Of a stretch of 64,000 nt of DNA, positions 33,145 to 43,790 are shown in pieces. This stretch comes from Physcomitrium patens (Eukaryota > Streptophyta > Bryopsida > Funariales > Funariaceae). Each line of letters opens with the position of its first letter. Position 1 is the first letter of the stretch. The notes under the pieces were generated by a model. The model ran no database searches. It was given only the letters and a program-made list of their open reading frames with translations, and was not told the origin of the DNA. The stretch lies in NCBI RefSeq assembly GCF_000002425.4, contig NC_037263.1:10819660-10883659 (forward strand). Direction: 5' to 3'. Both the position numbers and the translations under genes were made by a program.

Positions 33145-34001
33145 AATAATATTGATAAAATAGATGCTTTAGATTTGAAACACTTGGTATTCATGACATT
33201 GGTATTATGGATCGTAGATCATAGCCGGGTTAAATCAATGGATATTTTACGGAGTGTTCAAACTATAATTATCGATATTACATATGAAATTGACTAAATT
33301 ATCTTTTGGTTATAACATTTGATTTTATTGTATCTAATTTTATTGGGATGACTCTCGCTCTATCAAGTGAAGGCTAAGAACGATTGAGGTTAGGATACTT
33401 TGACAATTGGCAAGGACAGAGACAAAATGGTATTACAAATGTACATAGTATATTATCACATGGAGTTTCAATTGCCAACATCTAAATTGTCATTGAACGA
33501 TGAACTTAGCTTTGATGATGATACAATAGCATCAATTATGAAGGTGCTCATGGAGGCAAGACAACACCGCAGAGTGGTGTACCAATGTGGAGGTCCAGAG
33601 GAGTACTTGATATATCCGACAGATTCAAAAAACTCTGATTATATTAGTATTGATTGGATGACCAAGTATGATGTATACCATGTTAGTGCCCTGGACATAG
33701 AATTCAGTACTTTGCATATGTCGAACTTATCAAATGATTGTAAACCAGCGTGGGGATTGAAATAAAACATCATCGGTGCACCTTTATATCAAACTATCAA
33801 CTTGGCGACTATAGTAGAACCTCAAATAATTAAGATCTATAAAGGCATTAAAAAGCAAGAATTGACCTAGTAGATAGAATTTTTTTTGCATCATAAATTT
33901 ACTTTTTCTTGGACTTATGATGATTTAAAAGATATTCCCGCTGAAGTCTATGAGCATTATATCATTTTAGAGGAGAATGCTAAACCGATATGGTAGAAGC
34001 A
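33145..34001 (+). pseudogene. ATH-4 protease (partial) and protease-RT linker
   Basis: DKIDALDLKHLVFMTLVL and VKSMDILRSVQTIIIDITYEID match the protease C-terminal half of ATH-1 (DALDLEHLVPTTLVL). A 121-codon open stretch (33400-33765) carries the acidic linker, SEYLIYPTDSKNSDYISIDWM-like. It ends in ILEENAKPIW, then ATH-2 begins. The D-G-G active site is missing at the junction. Confidence 0.82.
33997..34001. repeat. Target site duplication AAGCA, left copy (ATH-2)
   Basis: AAGCA precedes the ATH-2 LTR; AGGCA follows at 40024-40028, with one mismatch. The ATH-1 sequence at this point reads AGGCA, so the left copy has mutated. Confidence 0.85.
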
Positions 34002-34697
34002 TGTGATTGCTCGTTTTACTTATTCTGCAAGAAATCTCCCAGAATAAATCCAGATATGGAGATTCGAATACAAAGAATGACTAGTTGCTTAAGCGTTCAC
34101 ATTAAGGTCATACAATCAATTATCTCCTGAATGTATTGTCTCTATTTTCAATATCTGAACACACAAGGAAACTATAATCTCCTCCTTCACCTTATCGGTC
34201 TCTTCCTTACAACAATTCAGTCATACCAATAACTGCTACTTCTACCAATATATTCACCCTTATAATCTCTAACTATAATAATGTGCCCTCACAGCTTTTA
34301 GCACATAATTACCCTCGTTCCAATCATTGGAATTCTTCACACAAAAGTGCCATTCACATTACAATATTTCACACAAACACAGACTCATTCTCTCTACTGA
34401 ACTACAATGAGATTTCAGCTTTCAATCTTTCTTCTTCTCAAATAATACCAATCACATTTCTATTCCATAACTCACTTCACAATATTAAGAAACTGTCAAT
34501 TCTCTTATTCAAAGAAAATAACAAACAAAAGAAAAGAGATAGCACCAAGCTTATTCTAGCTCATAACTATCACAACGATAGCCCTCGGCTCATAACTATC
34601 ATAGTCTGGCACCTTAATTAACTTCTACAATTCCTGTATATTTTTTCTTGATTCTCCAGATTCTAACCATAATTCTATAATTAACCACTTTTAAGAA
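34002..34697 (-). repeat. ATH-2 3' LTR, inner end deleted
   Basis: It starts TGTGATTGCTCGTTTTAC and follows the family LTR to about 34697, then jumps to internal sequence (ACTCAATACCTATC), losing about 130 bp that include the LTR end and polypurine tract. Confidence 0.85.
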
Positions 34698-35029
34698 CTC
34701 AATACCTATCTAAAAATTATCTAACAAATCTCCACAAAGTTACTAGTTCCTTTAGTCCACCTAATTAATCATTTGTTGCATTATTGAATGTAGGTTCGAC
34801 CAAATCTGATTCCAATTATAAATCTTCTTCTTCCTCTTTCAGTCTATTGACTCCTTCTTCATTTGGTTTGATAGATCTTCATTATACTCACCTTGTACAC
34901 AGACTTGAATATCCAGTTTCAAGATCTGGGCATTTCGAAGTTCCAATTGTTGTTGCTGCTGACTCATCTATTCTGGAATATCTTCAATTGACACTTCTGA
35001 CCGGCTCCTCACTGTTAACTCTTAATTGA
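34698..35029 (-). pseudogene. ATH-2 remnant of the additional ORF (C-terminal end)
   Basis: Matches 21740-22030 of ATH-1 and 61120-61450 of ATH-3: the last 70 or so codons of the additional ORF in broken form, including the LELR-A-ILKLE helix region. The rest of that ORF is absent. Confidence 0.7.
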
Positions 35030-35460
35030 AACTACTACTCTCAAAAACACAAGAAATATAAGAAAATGGCACTCTAGTCAACCCAAAACAACACCACAGA
35101 ATGACTTTAACTGGTGCCCCACTCTTATTCTTTTACTACTTGGTGATAATGACAACATGTTACCCATACTGTCCGTGAAAGGTAATGGAAAGTAATCTTT
35201 CTTGGTGGTTGCATTTAACTTTCAAAAATCTTGACAAATTTGGATTTTTCCATTCTTTTTCGGTACCATCATGATTGGCGACATCCATGCACTATGCGAA
35301 ACAGCATAAATAAAATCCACATGAAGAATTTTATCCAATTCCTCTTTCACTAAAAGGAAATATTTTCGGTTAAGTTGGTGTTGTCTTTGATGAATTGGCG
35401 TAACACCCTCCTTCAAAATAATCTAGTGCTCAGACATGTCAACTGGAATCTCTTTCAAAT
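35030..35460 (-). pseudogene. ATH-2 RT fragment fused to pol-ORF spacer
   Basis: HQRQHQLNRKYFLLVKEELDKILHVDFIY, then VPKKNGKIQICQDF (35222-35416), is the RT N-terminus. Instead of FLDGFFGYNQ it runs at about 35177-35200 into the spacer found after pol in ATH-1 (matching 23580-23645). ATH-3 shows the same fusion at 61640-61660. Confidence 0.88.
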
Positions 35461-36360
35461 TCACATACAATCATACAAAGGTAGATTTGTGATGGACGAA
35501 AAATGGTTTAAAGCACCTAATTTTGTACCGATAATATCGACATATATTTTAATTAGCTGTGGTGTTTCATTAGTACCCAAGTTAATAGATTGACATACAG
35601 GGTCTTCAACAACCTCTGATTTAATTGTCTTCTTTTGATCTGAATATCTTGTATTATCCGACATATGGGAACTATCCAAATTTAATTCCAATGTGCTGAG
35701 TCTATTGCCTGCAGAATTATTCATCTATTCAACAATAATATGATCTAAGTTAGTTGTATCCTCGTGATGTACTAAATATTCACTGGGACTTCTACATTGG
35801 TAGACTCCTGCCTTTGTTGTTGAAGTGTTTTATCCTACCCCAAATTGCGGTGAACCTATAGCATCGGCATCTTCCTCAATTGATTGACTTTTATTGTCCG
35901 ATGTAAATTCTCATTCTGACAATTGAGATTCTCCATGATATTGTATCGGATACATTTGTAAAATAATTTGGTCACGGTCTTTCCAATTATCAATGTACCT
36001 CGACCTCAATCGTTTTTAGCTTTGGCTTGATAAAGCCAAGGTCTGCCCAATAAAATGGGATATGATAATGTAGAACTTTATAATCGAAATACAATATAAT
36101 CGATTTTGTATGTCAATCCCACGATTACAGTGGTAATATTTCGTAAGATTCCCATTGGCTTTAACCAACTATGATTTGCCATTCGCAAGACCAATGTTGC
36201 AGGTAGCAATTGCTTTAGATCCAAGTCCTCTATTGTATCCACGTTCATTAAATTCACACTAGAGCCACCATCCACTTGTATCCTTAGAATTAAAATGCCA
36301 TCGATTGATACATCGATTGTTCTCCCTGATCTGGGTTTAAGCTAACTTCATGAATTTCTT
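35461..36360 (-). pseudogene. ATH-2 protease and linker
   Basis: VDGGSSVNLMNVDTIEDLDLKQLLPATLVLRMANHSWLKPMGILRN is spread across 36078-36300, with D-G-G active site and NLM block intact. The acidic linker follows, with MNNSAGNRLSTLELNLD and VCQSINLGTNETPQ at 35461-35724. Several stops are present. Confidence 0.82.
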
Positions 36361-39126
36361 TAGTGCGGGATCTTCATCATATTAGTACTGAATTCAATAT
36401 AGATCGACAATCCAGTACTACAGCCAAAAGTTGCTTCATTGTAATTAAAGGCTGAATAACATCCAAATCCTTCAGAATGTCATAGGGTTCCATATTGAGA
36501 GTAATTTCCAATACTCTTTCGTATTTCATTGGTTTTGATTTTACTCTATTTGGCAGCAATTTCTTCCTGGCGATTGGAATTGCCGCTGGTAATTTTGCTA
36601 ACTTTTCTACTACTAAAGGTTCCTTTAATGCGTAAGATCTTTTATTGGACTGTACAAATATTGGTAGTTGATCAGTTGAGATCGTTCTTAATGGTCTCGG
36701 AAAATTGGCATATAGAACCAAATTGGGTTTCTCAATCTGTTGAAGTTTCAATATTGGGATACGTTCCAAAATTGATATTGGTTCGTTTAGTCCCATGGAC
36801 GACGCTACTTGCTCTTTTGCGATTAGTTCATCCATGTCCTAAATTGGATTCTTGTCTTTTTGTTGGCCTTTGGTAAGTACTGCATTCACCACTTCGACAC
36901 AATGTACTGGTGAGTCTCGTTGAACAGGGCCTTTGTCCTCCATCGGTTGGCTTGTTTGTATTTGCTAGTCCCAGTTATTATAATTAAAGGACGCATTGCA
37001 GTGCTGATAAGTGTGACCAGACTGCTTACAATTTCCACATATTGGAGCATAGTCATCATTGGCCCTTGGATTAGGACATTCACTCGTATAATGTCCAATT
37101 TGTCTGCAATAATAGCAACAAAGTGGTCTCCTGCCAACTCCTTCAGGGATAATGGGTGTCTCTACTAGTATATAATGGCTAGGTCTATTCCATGTCTAAT
37201 GAGTAAAGGATCCTGATTGATCCATTGTTACTGTAGACTCTGACATTGGCTTCGTCATGTGTAGATATTGATGGTAACCTGGTTGGTTTATCCCCAATCT
37301 ATGAGTATTGGATACACTTTCTTGGTGAAATTTAGAGTTTAGAAAATTTGAATAATTTCTGTTTTGTTTATTCACTCAATTTCCACTCCAACCAAACCTA
37401 TTATTTGTTTGTACTTGATTGACATCCCACGAAGTTGGTTGAATCATTATCTGGTTATTGAGTTATTGTTGCTTCCGTAAATTCCAACAGTTGGTGGTAA
37501 TATGCTTGCCCCCGCAAAAGGTACATTGTATAGTCATTTGGGGTGGTGAAGGACATTCTGTTACTAAATAACCTTGTCCCTTACAATTGCTGCACTAGAC
37601 ATTGGGATGAATATTGATTGGTTTATGCCTTTTTTCTTTATCCTTGGCCAAATTCACAACCAATTCATCAATTTTTTTCGTCAATGTTAATAACAATGAC
37701 TCATTGGGATCCCTTGATACCAATGTATTTGGCAATTCTTTCATAGGTATTGATTTTTGATATGCAAAATAAGGCACATACGGGCGTGATGATGATGGTG
37801 GTACAGCCTGCAATGGAACAACATCTATGATTCCTTGTGGAATTGTACCATAATCATTCCTTCCCAAATAACCTTCCGATGCGTCATTCCAATTTGTCAT
37901 TTGATAACGTCCTTGAGATGGAATCATCGTGGCTCTAACTATTAAGTTTGGTCATAGTGACATTCCTCCCATACCTTGGCTCTATTTAGGGACGTAGCCA
38001 CCGTAACGGTTTGAGCTTCTTTTACAATCATTTTTAGCTCTGGTGGGTACAAACCATTAATTAATATGGATAAGATAAATGCCTTATCCATATTATCAAT
38101 ACCTTATCCATATTGTCAATACCTTATCTATATTTGGTGATTTGGCCACTTACTGAGTATATCAGCCATTCGGCCATAGTATGATTCCACCACCTCCCCT
38201 AGGATCATTTTACTGTTCATTAACTTCTCTCGAAGGTGGTCGTCAAAACCAATTGGCCAAAAATGAGATAAAAATGTATTCTTCAATGCTTTCTAATTCG
38301 GAAATTGACTCATTGGTTGGCGATTATAGCATTCAAATGCCGTATCTTTTAAGGTCGCTGGCAGCCATCGCAACCAAATATCTTCAGTTCTGTCATTATT
38401 AGCTACACATGCTGTAAGAAATTGAGACAAATGTTGATCGGGATCCGCACCCAAAAATCCCCGAAAAGTAGGTAGTAGTGTGACACAAGTTGTATGATCG
38501 CCTACTGCACCTATTTGTACTGCAATCGGAACGGCTAGTCCTCCTGAAGCCATTGAATTTCTTATTTTGCTAAACTCCATTTTAAAATAATCTCTGCTTT
38601 TTTTTATTCTAATTTCTAAGCTCTCAGTGCTCCTTGATTTACTGTTATTTTTTGCAAATAGTTATATTGGTTGAATTTCAGGTGAAAACGTTGGATTTTG
38701 AAATACAATGTAGTTATCTTTATTGGCGACTAATTTGTGCCAATCTGAAGAGCCACTATTGCTTGTTTCAACGGTACCCCCTATTGGAAGAATACCCAAT
38801 GGAGTACCAAATTCTTCTACGTCTCCTTCTCTTTGAGTTAACGGCCTCAAAATTTCTACTGAAATGTAAACAAAATTTTCCACGAGTGTTCTTGGCAGTT
38901 TTTCTAATAGTACATATGACTGCAGAATTAATAGTTTGTCTAGTTCTTGATATGTTCGGATGCACCGACAAGCTTGCAACCATGATTTAATCTAATTTTG
39001 TCGATGCTTCCTTTTATGATTACGTTCTTACTCCTCTCTACGTAAGTTCTTTTTTTGCGCTCTTCTTTGTCTTTTTCTCAACTGATTTATTTTTCTCGAT
39101 GCAATCCTCTCATTCTTATTAACCAT
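36361..39126 (-). pseudogene. ATH-2 gag
   Basis: ATG at 39126 (MVNKNERIASRKISQLRK). Capsid-like region: VDPDQ equivalent ADPDQHLSQFLTACVANNDRTEDIWLRWLP at about 38350-38470. Two adjacent intact zinc knuckles near 37030-37120 read CYYCRQIGHYTSEC and CGNCKQSGHTYQHC. The pre-protease part (36377-36835, 152 codons open) has MDELIAKEQVASSMGLNEPISIL and LNMEPYDILKDLDVIQPLITMKQLL. The segment that resembles the GYC LTR in ATH-1 and ATH-3 is replaced here by different sequence. Confidence 0.85.
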
Positions 39127-39220
39127 AATCTTGCTTCAAACACTACTAAAATCATCTTTCATTGCCAATTTTTTTACACGTTTGGTAATTAATTTCTAAC
39201 ACTCAAAGCTAATATTACTC

Positions 39221-39236
39221 CCTGGCACTGGCGCCA
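39221..39236 (-). other. ATH-2 primer binding site (tRNA-Asp-like)
   Basis: On the minus strand TGGCGCCAGTGCCAGG lies 3 bp from the LTR. It is close to the Athila tRNA-Asp site (TGGCGCCGTTGCCGGGG). Confidence 0.8.
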
Positions 39237-39239
39237 AAA

Positions 39240-40023
39240 TGTGATTGCTCGTTTTACTTATTCCGAAAGAAACCTCCCAAAATAAACTCGTATAGGGAGA
39301 TTCGAATATGAGGAATGACTAGTTGCTTGAGCGTTCATGTTAGGGTCACACAATCAATTACCTCCTGAATGTATCGTTTCTATTTCCAATATCTGAACAC
39401 ACAAAGAAACTATAATTTCTTCCTTCACCTTATTGGTCTCTTCTTTATAGCAATTCATTCATATCAATAATTGCTACTTCCACCAATATATTCACCCTCA
39501 TAATCTCCAACTACACTCTCATAGCTTTCAACACACAATTACCCTCATTCCAATCATTAGAATTCTTCACACAAAAGTACCATTCACATTACGGTGTTTC
39601 ACACAAACACAGACTCATTCTCTCTACTGAACTATAATCAGATTTCAGCATTTAATCTTTCTTCTTCTCAAATAATACCAATCACATTTCCATTCCATAA
39701 TTCACTTCACAATATTCAGAAATTTTCAATCTTCTTATTCAAAGAAAATAATAAACAAAAGAAAAGAAGTAGCACCAAGCTTACCTCGGCTCACAAGTAT
39801 CACAGCAATGGTCCTCGGCTCATGACTATTACAGTCTGGTAGCTTAATTAATTTCTACAACTCCTATATACTTTCCCCTAATTCTCTAGATTCTAATCAT
39901 AATTTTATAATTAACCACTTTTAATAACTAAATCACTCATCCATTCTCCTGAATTTTCTATTATATGGACTATTAATATATTTTACTAATATCTTTCAAA
40001 AATGAATTAATATCTATTTTACA
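39240..40023 (-). repeat. ATH-2 5' LTR (784 bp)
   Basis: It starts TGTGATTGCTCGTTTTAC and ends ATATCTATTTTACA, directly followed by the AGGCA duplication at 40024-40028 and ATH-4 RT coding. This junction fixes the true LTR end of the family. Confidence 0.92.
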
Positions 40024-40840
40024 AGGCAACATTGCCTTAATCCTAAATATATTTTCACGGTGAAGGAAGAATTAGACAAGCTTTTTGTGATTGGTTTTAT
40101 TTACCTAGTACCGAATAGTAAGTGGATTTTTCTAATTGTGATGGTACAAAAAAAGAATGAAAAAATCTCAATTTGTCCAGATTTTCAAAAACTTAATGCG
40201 GCCACTAAGAAAGATTACTTTTCATTGCCTTTCATAGATAGTATATTGGACGCCGTAGCAGGTCACAAATATTATTCATTCCTAGATGGATTTTTTGGAT
40301 ATAATCAAATTCAAATTACAACAGAAGTCTAGCTCAAGACAACTTTTACTATGGATTGAGGCACATTTGCTTATCATGTGATGCCTTTTGGATTATGTAA
40401 CGTCCTAGCTATATTTCAGAGAGTGATGACTCAGGCCTTTTAAGACTATCTTCAAATGTCTATGGAGATCTTTTTAGATGACTTCTATATATTCAATACA
40501 AAATAAGATCATCTTAATTGTCTAGGCAAATATTTGGCTCAGTGCTCTAAGTTTGGAATATCGTTGAACTTGAATAAGTGTCAATCCGGTGTTGTATCAG
40601 GAAAATTATTAAGACATATCATCTCCAGTCGTGGTATTGCTATGAATTCTGACAAAGTGAAGCATATAATGAACTTACTAAGACCAGAGATGGTCTTTGG
40701 TATTCGAGGGTTCATCAGCCATGTTAATTATTATCGACAATTTATTTATTTGTTTGCAACTATTTATCAACTTTTAACAAACTTACTAAAGAAACCTCTG
40801 TCAAATGGGACTAGTTCCATCTAAACCATAGAATGTACTA
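40024..40840 (+). pseudogene. ATH-4 reverse transcriptase
   Basis: QHCLNPKYIFTVKEELDKLF, then MVQKKNEKISICPDFQKLNAATKKDYFSLPFIDSILD, FLDGFFGYNQIQITTE, TTFTMD, MPFGLCN and an intact F-L-D-D at 40471-40482. KCQSGVVSGKLLRHIISSRGI and RGFISHVNYYRQFI follow (open 40534-40824). About four stops. Best-preserved RT of the Athila-like copies. Confidence 0.9.
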
Positions 40841-41400
40841 TGGCCTTTAAAGCATTGAAGTCAAAATTGGTCTCTGCACCAATATTGGTGGCCTCTCGTT
40901 GGATGGAGTCCTTTCATGTATACGTTGATGCATTCAATGTGGCTATTGGATTGGTGCTAAGCCAGAAAGATGTCAAGGATTTGAATCATTCTATCTATTA
41001 TGTCAGTTAGCAATAGGTAGCTATCAAACATAATTATACTACTACTGAATGACAAGCGTTGGATATGATATATTCGGTTCAAAAATTTTGATATTATTTG
41101 CTTGGGTAGACGTTTATATTTTATGTGAATCATAATACCTTCAATATATGATTAATAAGCCTCAATTGAGTGGACATATTACCTGATGGGTATTATTCCT
41201 ACAAGAGTTTAATTTTACGATTATCGTATGACATAGGAAGAAACATGCAAATGTTGATCATTTATCTTGATTGTCAAATATTCTTTGCAATCAGCCTATT
41301 CTTGATGCTCTTTTTGACGCTGAATTATTTATGGTAGATGTGATTTTTCTCAAGTATAGTAAAATCATTTAATTTTTGACCTTCTACACCTTTTTGCCGT
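40841..41400 (+). pseudogene. ATH-4 RNase H
   Basis: Broken pieces in family order: FKALKSKLVSAPIL, SFHVYVDAFNVAIGLVLS, HSIYYVS, NYTTTE, ALDMIYSVQKF and KHANVDHLS. Frequent stops, several at expected Trp or Gln positions. Confidence 0.8.
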
Positions 41401-42351
41401 CTTTCACCAATAAGCTTAAGAAGCGATTCATTCTGAAGAGTGCCCCGTATATGATGATTCATAATACTTTATATAAATAAGGCAAAGATGGTTTTTTAAG
41501 ATGCTATATCTTTCCAAATGAAATACAGTTGGTACTAAAGGATTGCCATTTGAATAGTTGTGGTGGTCATTTTGTAGGAGACAGTACTGCTCGCAAGGCT
41601 TTAATAGCTGGATATTAGTGGCCAACCATGTTTTCTGATGTGCACCAATTTATTCAACATTGTCATCCCTGTCAACAAATTGGTCGATCCACAAGCACTT
41701 CAGCAATGCCATTAGTACCAATCTTGGCATAGGCACCATTTGAAAAATGGTGTATTAATTTTTTTGGTCCCATCACACTAGCGTCAAAACCTAGCTAGAA
41801 GCGATATATTTTAGTCGCCATGGACTATGTAACAAAATGGACAATGGCTATTGCTACCCACAATGATAATACCAATACGATGGTCACTTTTCTATAGGAG
41901 AATATTATAACTCGATTTGGATGTCCAAAGGATTTGGTTAGCAATAGCGACACCTATTTCATAAATGCTACCATAATAGCCTTAACGAACACATACGAGA
42001 TCAAGCATCAAAAAACCACTTTATATCATCCTTGTATTAATGGAAAAACAAAAAAGACCAATGGAATTTTGTACAAGGTCTTGACTAAGACAATTTTGAG
42101 GATGGGTACCAATTGGAAGACAAAATTCTTTGAGGCTTTGTGGGCATATCGTACCGTATATAAAGTAACTACCAATTCTACTCTATTCCAACTAGTTTAC
42201 GAGCAAGAAAAAATTTTATCCATTGAGTTGGAGGGTCAAAGTTTACGGATTTTCTTAAATGAATGACCCAGTGACAAAGAATCATTATACTCTCGGTTGG
42301 CAAAATTAGAGGAATTGGATGAAATACGGGCTACAACTCTTTTCAACACAG
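41401..42351 (+). pseudogene. ATH-4 integrase, main part
   Basis: Zinc finger: DCHLNSCGGHFVGDSTARKALIAG and QFIQHCHPCQQIG (41550-41680). Core: VAMDYVTKWTMAIATHNDN (41815-41870), then LVSNSDTYFINATI where the second Asp is Asn, and YHPCINGKTKKTN. A 110-codon open stretch at 41934-42266 runs to AYRTVYKVTTNSTLFQLVYEQE. It ends at TTLFNT, where GYC-2 inserted; coding resumes at 51068 with MEATQK. Confidence 0.85.
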
Positions 42352-43719
42352 TGTCGTGTTGTAACACGTCTATTTGATGAAAATATAAATGAAGAAGATT
42401 TATTAATATTTAGTCACCTTGGATGTTAGAAGCGACAGCCAATTCTAGTACAAATATTGAGAGGCCAGTTCAGTCACCCTATTACAGTCAGCCCCGGCAT
42501 ACTCACCAATAACGAAATGCTCCATTCGATTCCAATAACAAGAGTCAGCAAGAAAGGAAAGGACCAATTTAACATCGGGTGAGCCTGGTTCGGAAAGCCC
42601 ATTGGATCCAATTTCAGAAGACATCTAATCCAGGTCCTATTACGGGCTTCTTACCTAGTATGAGACCTGACTTGGTCGAGCAACCCAATGCGGTCCAATT
42701 ATGGGGCTTCCATTCCATTTCAAGCTGTTCCATTTTTTATGTTGTTTCGAGAATGTCCTTTTTATAAAAGAATCTTTTAAAGGCAAAAATAGGATAGAGA
42801 AAGCGGGGGTCAACTTTTCCAATTTGGGGAGTCCAAGATAGAAGAATAGGATCTTCTTAGGATAAAAGGGGAGGGTAGGTTAAGAAATGGATTTTTTTTT
42901 TGAGAATCGGGGTTTTAGGTTGGAGAGCTAGCTTCATGCTTTTAGAAAAAGATAGAGAATTGGAGGTTTTTTTTTATATATAGGGTTTTGGGGAGACTGA
43001 GAGGGAGGTTGCTAAAAGTCAGTGTTATATTGGTGAACTGGATTTTTTCCGTTAGAGAGGAAAGGCTGATACTCTTGATTGTTGATACAATAGGAGATAC
43101 TTCAGCGGTTGAAATTCAGAGTTGTCTAGAAGATTGAGTATACTGAATGCATGGATGGTTGTGTTAATCTGACTATACGGATAGAAGATATCTACCAACA
43201 GTTTAAAGAGGTATTGGAGGTTGGTAAATTGGGGTTTGTTTAGGATTTCTATGATAACTAGGGACCTATCAACAGAGATAAGAGGAATATCGGCGAGCAG
43301 TCAAGGAACATCGGTGCGGATTGCAGCATAGCCTCACAATCTGTAAGTGGGGTTGAACTGGAACTTCTTAAGCATTTGAAAGGGCTTCAAGAAACACTAG
43401 CAATAGATGTTTCACAACAAGTCAGAAGGACAGATTGAGGATCACAGCTTGCCGAAGTTCACAGTCTAGGATTAAGGTAATTAACGATAAAGATAAAATA
43501 GAAAACATAAAATAAATAAAATAAAATAAAAATAACAAAAGAGATTGAAGTTATATAGGGTCTCTAGGTGTTTTATATTGGAATTAAGCTTTTACATTAC
43601 AATCCAATATAGATTATATTTAGGTAGTCAAGACTGCTTGAGTACTAGCAAAACACCATACTACCTCATATAGCCAGACGTTTGACGTGTTCTCAAGCAA
43701 GATACCATGTAATAAGACA
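42352..43719 (+). repeat. GYC-2 5' LTR (1368 bp)
   Basis: It starts TGTCGTGTTGTAACACG and ends CCATGTAATAAGACA. A TATATATA box lies at 42975-42982. The section from about 42533 to 42757 resembles the Athila-like gag (see findings); its open reading includes NPGPITGFLPSMRPDLVEQP. Confidence 0.94.
42975..42982 (+). promoter_or_regulatory. Putative TATA box of GYC-2 LTR
   Basis: TATATATA sits about 620 bp into the LTR, and again at 50323-50330 in the 3' LTR. The matching place in GYC-1 lacks it, so the call is weak. Confidence 0.4.
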
Positions 43720-43723
43720 TAAG

Positions 43724-43740
43724 TGGTGAATCCAACTTGA
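43724..43740 (+). other. GYC-2 primer binding site (tRNA not identified)
   Basis: TGGTGAATCCAACTTGA lies 4 bp after the LTR and matches the GYC-1 site TGGTGAACCCGACGTGA at 14 of 17 bases, three of the four... differences being C/T or G/A-like decay. Primer tRNA unknown. Confidence 0.6.
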
Positions 43741-43790
43741 AAGCTTGAGGTGGAAGGTATTGGTTTTTGTTTGATTTTATTTTTATTTTT

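Larger units (their letters stand above)
34002..40023 (-). mobile_element. ATH-2: non-autonomous Athila-like element lacking most of pol
   Basis: 6022 bp between two Athila-type LTRs with a near-perfect target duplication. Minus strand: LTR, primer site, gag, protease, linker and only the first part of RT, then a short spacer, the last part of the additional ORF and the 3' LTR. RT from the FLDGF block on, RNase H, integrase and most of the additional ORF are missing. ATH-3 has the same structure with the same breakpoints. Confidence 0.9.
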
